A DNA stretch of 64,000 nucleotides, from positions 2,294,001-2,358,000 of the forward strand of contig CAXXKX010000003.1 in NCBI GenBank assembly GCA_963676655.2, written 5' to 3'. Within the stretch, counting starts at the first letter, position 1; the number at the start of each line of letters is the position of its first letter. The translations under genes and the position numbers were made by a program. The notes beneath the pieces were generated by a model. That model did no database searches. It was given only the letters and a program-made list of their open reading frames with translations, and was not told the origin of the DNA. Positions 15,901-22,443 of the stretch are shown here, piece by piece. This stretch comes from G963676655 sp963676655 (lineage in GTDB: Bacteria; Verrucomicrobiota; Lentisphaeria; Victivallales; Victivallaceae).

Positions 15901-17193
15901 CTTTATTATTTTGCCGGACTTGATAAGAAATACCCCAAATTAGAATTTAGTATTTCTCCGGAAGCTTCGATTAAAAATTCCATTCAAGGGGATGAGTGCC
16001 GTATCGGAAAAAAACTGACCCTGACCAATGAAAGTTACGGATGGAAGATCGAAAACAAACATTATATTATTCACATCCTGCGTCATAACGGAGTAATTTC
16101 TGCTCTCTATGCAAAAACTCCGCAGGGACTCAGAAAAATACTGGAAAAGCAGGATGTCATCGCGGACAAAGCAATGGCAAAAGGCTCTCCTTATGCTTGC
16201 GCTTTAATGGACCCTGATCCGAAGGTTTTGCTTTTCAGGGATGCCGATGGATTGCATATCAACTTTGCTGGCGAACTGCGTTCTGCGTACAAGGCTGGTC
16301 ATTCGCTGAATTTCTACACAGATTATTTCTTTAACGACAGCCCCGAATTCAGTTCAACAATGAAGCTCTGTTCAACAAAAGGAAATCCGGCAGTGCCGGG
16401 ACTTACTTACAAAGCCTCTGTGGAGCCCTTCTCTAAATACCTTAGATACAAGATCCTGCCTGCCGCAGACTCAGGTCATGCAAGAGATATGAGTCGTGGC
16501 CGGCATATGAAATTGCAGTTTTTTGATGATTTTAAGAATAGGCTGATCCCACAAAAAGACTATTCGTACAAGTTGGTGATTAGAACAGACGGAAAGGAAA
16601 TCGCGTCAAATACTGCACCGGCAAGATCCAACATACTGAGCTTGAAAGAAGATCCAGGGTTTGAAAAACGTTCCCTTAAATACTCTTTGGGGCGGAACGA
16701 GAATGTGAAATTTTTGTCATATGAACCTGATAAGAGGCTTTGCTGGAAGGCTGAATATAACACCAGAATTATGTCGGGGATTGGGCGTAAAAACAGTTCA
16801 GGCATATATATGTCATGGCCTAATCCGGTATTTATCCAGAACCTTAATCCGATACGACTCCGCAGTGGAAAATATCATCTGAGTTTTTGGCTTAAAGGAA
16901 AAATCATTGAGGATAATGGCATAAAAAAATGGAGTGATAAGCTGGTAACTGTTCATCCCTTCTTAAAAGACTATACCCCATTCAATGCCTCAATTGAATA
17001 TTATACGAAAGACGGAAGGAAAAAGACTTTGACACACAAATTGAAACTCTCCAAGATTTATGATTGGAAAAAGTATGAATTTGTCTTTGATATACCGGAA
17101 TCGGGATATGCGCCGTTTGTTAAAATTACCGCGATGCCGGAATACGCCGGGGAAATATATTTAGATGACTTGGAATGGAAAAAACTTAAATAA
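12943..17193 (+). CDS. Large secreted glycoside-hydrolase-like protein
   Basis: A 1416-aa exported protein. A signal peptide (MVISKKYVSLILLFLSSILMAG) is followed by a beta-sandwich region (about 20-300) and a probable TIM barrel (about 310-700) with NTAWYRPVEASTGRYCPIDY, VLQDLVPHGGG and HTDGFRVDAIYG, the last like the catalytic-Asp strand of alpha-amylase-clan or GH36-like enzymes. Further beta domains follow, then a C-terminal CBM4/9-like module (about 1230-1416: LRSGKYHLSFWLKG ... GEIYLDDLEW). It cannot be assigned to a numbered GH family by eye. The start at 12943 is chosen because it gives a clean signal peptide; a TTG at 12922 is in frame. It is AT-rich compared with the cytosolic enzymes nearby. 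Confidence 0.75.
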   Translation: MVISKKYVSLILLFLSSILMAGDNLNYKAYPWELVLSSKNGAWLSLKYKGKELLDNSKVRQTIELNAGKVKIDPKFVDQSFGEAAGVAVAELHQMADKEQNLRFKLVAHHFDRDKGILNLKYKSGKWMANETVTFGVNGRKNRIERKASFTSNAKIDLKFKTFHYLYYLPLKGNYLFPATFFYDNNWRQDNKPDYPSFDRNMRKGEVKRMKSSGNDRIKFSIIEPEDNLSLIFFVDSRLDNSVVRYRRNRNDLTVDCIFGARGWALPGVVHELAGAYLEAAECNPEEALRKNCPQILKDLGVVPPSGRPAWVPNAAIMGVATEPFYGEHLNDLAEIISPRMKQLHLNTAWYRPVEASTGRYCPIDYKVCEPKIGTWADYRNANAIMHKNNMRVLQDLVPHGGGQLGVLMRGQSAKVMTFTENGCVLNGWGCDFNQPDWRNYIESVANFLVGEQHTDGFRVDAIYGSKSSNWRKKGFPSQAPPVVSYAAQHVTKNSLRMLPALWKQTMKLENGELPALEYPRASLASSNGGLNMLASIRKGAKNANPQSALLLESGELPFTAVGDMHYDRDIQSCWFKLRTLSPEQFVEGLSLWLEEQKYVDAPGTIRMRYMETGLSESWPYRLWYGFEGDKAIRAMCYYIHGVPMVYEWFTQGEGTHLARLGLLRKKINALTHGDAFYRDVKSSDPRVFTVLRNTDKESVLGLINFSPCKLQTKLTIPSTMLKLPNAAEIAVYDAYSGTVIAKGNKAQISTITIKMRPFQNILLVWRNAKKTVPTWLTNEQFRSVAKRIAHDIKLQKNTAAWIVKSSTYTCRINAKTGLIDSFSSSKGEDELEMDILQEFGSKSKSCQLSNETGKNFLLVKSYVNKTVIIYTFKPECIDIQVNSMEDTETVISFNNAKRWQLDSFEGMLDDIMPEKLAVRRSFASNQHKRRVLRDRKLIWSSLECPLDWNRPELRVINDAGTGVTLNFKTPENPGHLYSSFNGKPGLYYFAGLDKKYPKLEFSISPEASIKNSIQGDECRIGKKLTLTNESYGWKIENKHYIIHILRHNGVISALYAKTPQGLRKILEKQDVIADKAMAKGSPYACALMDPDPKVLLFRDADGLHINFAGELRSAYKAGHSLNFYTDYFFNDSPEFSSTMKLCSTKGNPAVPGLTYKASVEPFSKYLRYKILPAADSGHARDMSRGRHMKLQFFDDFKNRLIPQKDYSYKLVIRTDGKEIASNTAPARSNILSLKEDPGFEKRSLKYSLGRNENVKFLSYEPDKRLCWKAEYNTRIMSGIGRKNSSGIYMSWPNPVFIQNLNPIRLRSGKYHLSFWLKGKIIEDNGIKKWSDKLVTVHPFLKDYTPFNASIEYYTKDGRKKTLTHKLKLSKIYDWKKYEFVFDIPESGYAPFVKITAMPEYAGEIYLDDLEWKKLK

Positions 17194-17207
17194 AAGGAAT
17201 TGTTTTT

Positions 17208-17999
17208 ATGCAAAAACAACTTTTAATCTGTACGTCTCTGCTTGCAGCGTATTATGTAAATGCCGGGGAAAACTTTGATGAAGTTTATAAAAAGGGAATC
17301 GCGACAATCAGAAAAGGGGACTACGCCAAGGCCGAGTCTCTTTTCAAAAAAGCTGAAGGACTGGCCGGAAATAAAACCGAAAAGACTCAAGCAGCTCTAC
17401 AACTATCGCTTGCTATGCAGTCAAAAAAAAAGGAAGCTCTGGATATGCTGCTGGCATTCCGTAAAGAAACTCCCAATTTACCTTCAATACAGTCTGCACA
17501 ACTTGAGCTGCGCATTGGACATTTGGCATTTAAATTAAAAAAATATAAACTCGCCGATGAGTCGCTGCGTTATGCACTTGACAGTGGAAAGCTTAGCTAC
17601 AGGGACAAGTCTCTGGGATACCGGCTTTTGTTTGATACGGATTTGCGCCGAAAAGAATACGGTGAAGCGTCAAATGCTCTCCAAAAATGGGAGAATGACA
17701 AAGCATTAACCGCAAATGATTACGCCCATATCCTGATCAAACGGGGGTTCCTGCTGTTTCTTGAGAAAAAACTGAAAGAAGCGTTGAAGCTTACTGAAGA
17801 CGCGACATTGGTAAAAGGCTCTTCTGCACCGTATATTGCTCTGGCTTATCAACAAATGGCTTATATATACTTATCAGGCCTCAAAGATCCTCAAAAAGCG
17901 AAGAAGTACATTGAGAAATGCGCATCGGTCAAAGGAGGAAGCTGGGGGTATAATAAATCTCTACACAAACGCATTCAAAAGGCATGCGGGAAACAGTAA
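17208..17999 (+). CDS. Exported TPR-repeat protein
   Basis: A 263-aa protein with a short signal peptide (MQKQLLICTSLLAAYYVNAG) and several tetratricopeptide-type helix pairs, for example YKKGIATIRKGDYAKAESLFKKAEG and YIALAYQQMAYIYLSGLKDP. Such repeats scaffold protein-protein contacts. It lies 14 bp after the large glycosidase gene (AAAAGGAA upstream) and 8 bp before the CBM9 lipoprotein gene, so it belongs to the same operon. It may organise the exported enzymes at the cell surface; that role is an inference. Confidence 0.75.
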   Translation: MQKQLLICTSLLAAYYVNAGENFDEVYKKGIATIRKGDYAKAESLFKKAEGLAGNKTEKTQAALQLSLAMQSKKKEALDMLLAFRKETPNLPSIQSAQLELRIGHLAFKLKKYKLADESLRYALDSGKLSYRDKSLGYRLLFDTDLRRKEYGEASNALQKWENDKALTANDYAHILIKRGFLLFLEKKLKEALKLTEDATLVKGSSAPYIALAYQQMAYIYLSGLKDPQKAKKYIEKCASVKGGSWGYNKSLHKRIQKACGKQ

Positions 18000-18007
18000 T
18001 TCGATAA

Positions 18008-18919
18008 ATGAAACGCATTCAATTCATAAATATTCTTGCGATAATTTCAGCACCTTACCTCGTCGGTTGTTATTCATCATGCAATCAAGATCATGAGCGG
18101 GATCAGCGCTTGATCGAGTATTATCGGCAAAGTTCCGGCAAACCGTTTCAATGGAAGGCGAAAGAGGTAATCTATGATTACAATCAGGTACGCAGGGCAA
18201 TCCTCGTCCCGCGCACACAGGAAGGCTCAAAAGAGCAAATACGACAAAACCTGATTAAGCTGGAAAATGAAATTAAAATTGCTATGCAATGGTCTAATAA
18301 GCCACCCGTGCTAAAGCTTCCATATGCGCGGCAGGTTCCGGTCATTGATGGATGTGCTAACGAAGAATCATGGTCGAAGGCTCTTGTATTCAGGGGCTCT
18401 TACGAGCTGAACAAGACCAAAAAGACCGACGTAAAAAGTGTATGGAAATTGATGTACGACAATAAATATCTTTATTTTTCCGCAACTTTCGAAGACAAAA
18501 ATATTGTTGCCGCAAAGGATCACCGGCTGTATATGGGTGATTCTCTGGAATTGTTCATCATGCCGGAAATTCGCTATCATACCTATGTTGAACTGGTATT
18601 TGCTCCTGACGGACGGCGTTATACGCAATGGGTTTCCCAAAGTTTGAGGAGTCGCTTTGAACTTTCCGAGTATGCTCCTGAATCCCTGTTGGTATCGTCC
18701 AAAAGGAATAAAGATGGTTATTCCATTGAAGGAAAAATTGGATTCTGGGAACTTCCGGCCTATTTACGCGGTAACCGACCGAAGTCAGGAGAAGTGCTAC
18801 GTCTGATGTTAATTAGAATAGACAAGGATTCATCGAGCAATGAAACGTCATTTACTCCGGTACCTTTTTTATATAGCGGGCATAATTTTTTTGGTTATAT
18901 GTTCCTTGTTCTTGGTTGA
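18008..18919 (+). CDS. Lipoprotein with CBM9-like carbohydrate-binding domain
   Basis: A 303-aa protein with a lipoprotein signal: basic MKR, a hydrophobic stretch and the lipobox LVGC (Cys21). Residues about 100-300 match a family 9 carbohydrate-binding/DOMON fold: PVIDGCANEESWSKA, VWKLMYDNKYLYFSATFEDKNI, LYMGDSLELFIMP and YSIEGKIGFWEL. It is probably tethered to the outer membrane and binds sugar ends during polysaccharide breakdown. No strong RBS is seen, but the 8-bp gap to the TPR gene suggests coupling. Its 3' end overlaps an alternative longer reading frame of the GH28 gene. Confidence 0.78.
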   Translation: MKRIQFINILAIISAPYLVGCYSSCNQDHERDQRLIEYYRQSSGKPFQWKAKEVIYDYNQVRRAILVPRTQEGSKEQIRQNLIKLENEIKIAMQWSNKPPVLKLPYARQVPVIDGCANEESWSKALVFRGSYELNKTKKTDVKSVWKLMYDNKYLYFSATFEDKNIVAAKDHRLYMGDSLELFIMPEIRYHTYVELVFAPDGRRYTQWVSQSLRSRFELSEYAPESLLVSSKRNKDGYSIEGKIGFWELPAYLRGNRPKSGEVLRLMLIRIDKDSSSNETSFTPVPFLYSGHNFFGYMFLVLG

Positions 18920-18941
18920 AACTATAATTATGGAAAGAAAA

Positions 18942-20225
18942 ATGATTTATGATGTAAAAGATTTTGGGGCGAGGGCTGGAGCGGAAACGCTTCAAACAAA
19001 AGCGATTCAGGCCGCGGCCGATAAATGTCGTGACGCCGGCGGCGGCACGATTAACATTCCGCCCGGAATATTCCGGACCGGAACGGTGCGGTTGTATTCA
19101 AATACGACGCTTCATTTGGAACCCGGGGCCCTTTTGCTTGGCCCTAAACGGATTGAGGATTATAGTCCGATTCCGTTTGTCTGGGAATTTTATCCTCATA
19201 CCTGTTCCGTAATTTATGCGATGGATGCGGAGAATATTCGTATCACCGGTAAGGGAACGATTGATTTCAATGGCAGAGCGTTCGTTCGGTGGAATGAACT
19301 TACGACCGGTTTGCCGGAGGAAAAAAGAGAAATGCTGTCCGAAGAACTTATGAAGGATTGTCATTATGAAATGCCGCCGCGGGATAAACGGCCGAACCGG
19401 TTGATATTTTTTCACAAGTGCCGGAATGTGGAATTGTCTGGAATATCATTGAAAGACTCTCCGACCTGGGGGGCGGTATTCAGTTCATGTGAGCAGGTGC
19501 GTGTGTGCAGTGTAAATATCGATAATCACATGCAGGTGCCGAACAGCGATGGTATTCACTGCTGCGGCTGCAAAGACGTGTTGATTACCGGCTGCTTTAT
19601 CGTTTCCGGTGATGACTGCATCGCCTTGACCGGGATTGCGGACGAAAGCGAAATCTCAGAACGCATTCTTATTTCCGATTGTACTTTCAGGTCCGCGTCA
19701 TCCGCGGTCAGGATTGGCTTCAACGGCGGCAAACTCAGAAATATCATGCTGCGCAACTTGATCATACATGACAGCAACCGGGGAATTGCCATCTTTGCCG
19801 GCCAGGGGGGCCGGGTGGAGGATGTATCTATTTCGGACCTGCAAATATCCACCCGTATTTACGCCGGTCCCTGGTGGGGAAAGGGTGAAGCTATAGTTAT
19901 TTGCGAAGGCGACCCGGAGGCGAAGATACGCGGCATAAACATTGACCGGATTACGGTCAAATCAGAAAACAGTATTATCATTGTCGGTGGAACGGATATC
20001 AGGTTGAGAGATATTCAACTGGAGATGAGTTACGGCAAGGCGCGGCCGCTTTATGGAAACAAGCTGGATTTGGCTCCGCATCCCGCACGTCAGGCTCCGG
20101 ACGCAACCCGGTCAATTCCCTGGCTGATAGCTCAAGATGTCAATGACCTTGTCACGGAAAACATAAATGTCTCCCGCAAAAGCGGTGAAATCCATAATTT
20201 CAATACGAAAGAGAATATATCATGA
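18942..20225 (+). CDS. Glycoside hydrolase family 28 (polygalacturonase-like)
   Basis: A right-handed beta-helix protein of 427 aa from this start. It opens with VKDFGARAG and shows the GH28 motifs NSDG and GDD (PNSDGIHCCGC; SGDDCIALTG), with RIGFNGG where GHG is common. It would hydrolyse alpha-1,4-linked galacturonides or exo-acting equivalents. The start is ambiguous. The ATG at 18942 has GGAAAG four bases upstream and avoids the CBM9 gene. An in-frame ATG at 18840 would overlap that gene by 80 nt but adds a basic-hydrophobic segment resembling a membrane anchor (KRHLLRYLFYIAGIIFLVI). The gene ends in an ATGA overlap with the GH42 gene. Confidence 0.85.
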   Translation: MIYDVKDFGARAGAETLQTKAIQAAADKCRDAGGGTINIPPGIFRTGTVRLYSNTTLHLEPGALLLGPKRIEDYSPIPFVWEFYPHTCSVIYAMDAENIRITGKGTIDFNGRAFVRWNELTTGLPEEKREMLSEELMKDCHYEMPPRDKRPNRLIFFHKCRNVELSGISLKDSPTWGAVFSSCEQVRVCSVNIDNHMQVPNSDGIHCCGCKDVLITGCFIVSGDDCIALTGIADESEISERILISDCTFRSASSAVRIGFNGGKLRNIMLRNLIIHDSNRGIAIFAGQGGRVEDVSISDLQISTRIYAGPWWGKGEAIVICEGDPEAKIRGINIDRITVKSENSIIIVGGTDIRLRDIQLEMSYGKARPLYGNKLDLAPHPARQAPDATRSIPWLIAQDVNDLVTENINVSRKSGEIHNFNTKENIS

Positions 20226-22345
20226 AGATATCTGAAGCGCCATTCATCTATGGTGCGCAGTATTATCGGGCTCCGACCCCCGGTCCGGAATGCTGGGAGG
20301 AAGATTTGAAGCATATGCGCGAGCTCGGTTTTAATGCTGTCAAGTATTGGGTACAATGGCGTTGGAGCGAGCGCCGGGAAGGTGAGTACTACTGGGACGA
20401 CCTTGACCGGCTGATGGATTTGGCCCTGGATAACGGATTGGCCGTAACCCTGAATTTGATTCTGGATGTCGCTCCCGGTTGGCTGTTCAAACAATATCCG
20501 AATTGCATGATGATCGATGCTTCCGGTAAAAAATACCGGCCGACAACAAACGGATGCCGGCAGATCGGCGGTTATCCGGGGCCTTGCTATCACCATTCGG
20601 AAGCTCTTATTGCCAGACAACGTTTTGTGATTGAAGCCGTCAAGCATTTTGCGCCTCATCCGGCATTATCCATGTGGGATGTCTGGAACGAACCGGAAAA
20701 CAACCTGATGGCACGTAAACCGAATATTGCGACAATGCTTTGCCATTGTCCGGAGTGCAGCGGCCGTTTTATCTCGTACATGCAGGATAAGTATCAACAT
20801 ATCAATCATTTGAATGAGGTATGGGGACGGTGTTATCTTGACTGGGATGAAGTGGAAATTCCTCTTGCGGCCGATACTATCAACGATTTTATCGATTGGC
20901 GGGAGTTTCATCTGGACAAACTGACGGCTGAAGCGAACTGGCGGCTCGCGACGGTGGAAAAATATGATCCTGAGCATATCCGCTATTTGCATGTTGTCGC
21001 CAACTCTGTGAACATTTTTAACTCAGTTAACTGTGTTGATGATTTTGCGTTGGCTGAGAACTGTCAGGTCTTCGGTTCAACGATGACCGGCAACTCGCTG
21101 TTGTGCGCACAAGCGGTATCGGCTGCGCCGAATAAGGTTTTTTATAATGCGGAGGCACATATCAATTTCGGCAATACGGGAATGCACCAGCGCATCATCG
21201 ATATGCCCTTGTTCCTGAAAGAAATCCTGCCTCAGGTTGGCTGGGGCGTACGAGGATTTCTGTTCTGGCAGTTTCGGCCGGAATCGCTTGGGATTGAAGC
21301 ACCGGCCTGGGGACTGATTCGCCCGGACGGCAGCGAGCGCCCCGTCACCCGTGCGGCAAAAGAATTTTGGAAGAAGCTTGAACCGTTTGCGCCGGAATTG
21401 ATGACCTGTCGTACTAAAATCCCGGAAGTAGGACTTTGGCGCGGTCGCAGAAACGAACTGTTCCAGTTTTCGATCAAAGCGCTCGAATATTACGGAAAAG
21501 GCTTGGAGCAGTATGCTAAAACTCTCTACGCTCTCAATTTACCGTTTCGGACCATTTCTTCGGCGCAGTTGCTTAAAAATGATCTTGACGGAATCAGACT
21601 GCTGATTATGCCGGATGCGTATTTCATGGATCAGGATGAGGCGAATGCTCTGGATTGCTGGCTGCGAAATGGGGGCGTGGTCCTGAGTGAAGCGCATCTT
21701 GCCGGATACAACGGAACAACCGGAAGGCACAGTCGGGTGATTCCCGGCTGCGGTCTGGCTGAATCATGGGGAATATATGAAAATGAAAGCACTTCATCAT
21801 ATCATCTGGTATTGAGCGATTCAAATACTGGCAATAATGCATTATCCGAAGTCAGTGGAGATGTTGCCAAGGCATTAAGTTCAAGCGGTGCATCCGGGGC
21901 GGAATATTATCCTCAGGTTGTGCCAAATGGAATCAATGGTTCAGGAGCCAGACGCTTTGCTTCAGTGAGCGGGGAAAATATCCAGGTCGAAGCAATGTTC
22001 GGAAACAAATCCTGCATTGTTTCCAAAAATATCGGAACAGGAAAACTCTTCTATTCCGGGACCCTGTTAGGTTATGCCGCTGAAAAAGATGATTCGTTAC
22101 TTAGATACATTCTCACCAAGGCTGCGTCATGCGCCAATATCAGCAGCAATATAATTAATGACAACATTCATATCGATTACATCTATGACGATGCCGGAAC
22201 GTTACGTTTTTTACTTGCGGTAAACCTGTCAGATAAACCGCAGAAACTAGAAGTTCCTGATGGATATTCCTTGAGTCCGATATTCTTTGACGATCAGGAT
22301 TTTCAGTTGTCGCCAAACTCATCCGAGCTTTACCGGGTTATCTGA
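20222..22345 (+). CDS. Glycoside hydrolase family 42 beta-galactosidase
   Basis: A 707-aa cytosolic enzyme. The N-terminal TIM barrel (about 1-390) shows the GH42 features HMRELGFNAVKYWVQWRWSE, acid/base Glu157 in WDVWNEPE and nucleophile candidate Glu311 in FYNAEAHI. A four-Cys pattern (CHCPECS with flanking Cys) may bind zinc, as in some GH42 proteins. Residues about 410-640 form the glutamine-amidotransferase-like trimerisation domain (LLIMPDAYFMDQDEANAL, GGVVLSEAHLAGYNG), then a small beta domain. The ATG overlaps the GH28 stop (ATGA), so translation is coupled. It likely removes galactose from pectic side chains. It ends the plus-strand operon. Confidence 0.9.
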   Translation: MKISEAPFIYGAQYYRAPTPGPECWEEDLKHMRELGFNAVKYWVQWRWSERREGEYYWDDLDRLMDLALDNGLAVTLNLILDVAPGWLFKQYPNCMMIDASGKKYRPTTNGCRQIGGYPGPCYHHSEALIARQRFVIEAVKHFAPHPALSMWDVWNEPENNLMARKPNIATMLCHCPECSGRFISYMQDKYQHINHLNEVWGRCYLDWDEVEIPLAADTINDFIDWREFHLDKLTAEANWRLATVEKYDPEHIRYLHVVANSVNIFNSVNCVDDFALAENCQVFGSTMTGNSLLCAQAVSAAPNKVFYNAEAHINFGNTGMHQRIIDMPLFLKEILPQVGWGVRGFLFWQFRPESLGIEAPAWGLIRPDGSERPVTRAAKEFWKKLEPFAPELMTCRTKIPEVGLWRGRRNELFQFSIKALEYYGKGLEQYAKTLYALNLPFRTISSAQLLKNDLDGIRLLIMPDAYFMDQDEANALDCWLRNGGVVLSEAHLAGYNGTTGRHSRVIPGCGLAESWGIYENESTSSYHLVLSDSNTGNNALSEVSGDVAKALSSSGASGAEYYPQVVPNGINGSGARRFASVSGENIQVEAMFGNKSCIVSKNIGTGKLFYSGTLLGYAAEKDDSLLRYILTKAASCANISSNIINDNIHIDYIYDDAGTLRFLLAVNLSDKPQKLEVPDGYSLSPIFFDDQDFQLSPNSSELYRVI

Positions 22346-22376
22346 AGAAAAAACTAGTAGCAAACTGGCGCGGATA

Positions 22377-22443
22377 CGCTTAAGATCTCCTTGTTTTAAG
22401 CGGCGGCGGGCATCGCGGCTGCTAATACTCTGCGAGCCGCTTA
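22377..22443. repeat. Overlapping stem-loops between convergent GH42 and GH78 genes
   Basis: Three pairings are visible. CGCTTAA (22377-22383) pairs with TTAAGCG (22396-22402). TAAGCGGC (22398-22405) pairs with GCCGCTTA (22436-22443). GCGGCT (22415-22420) pairs with AGCCGC (22435-22440). The first two share TTAAGCG and exclude each other. The position between two convergent operons suggests a shared terminator or mRNA-end structure, though no T-run is present. Confidence 0.45.

Noticed and set aside
22346..22443. tRNA or known structured RNA gene
   Set aside because: No cloverleaf, T-loop or anticodon arm can be drawn; only alternative stem-loops.
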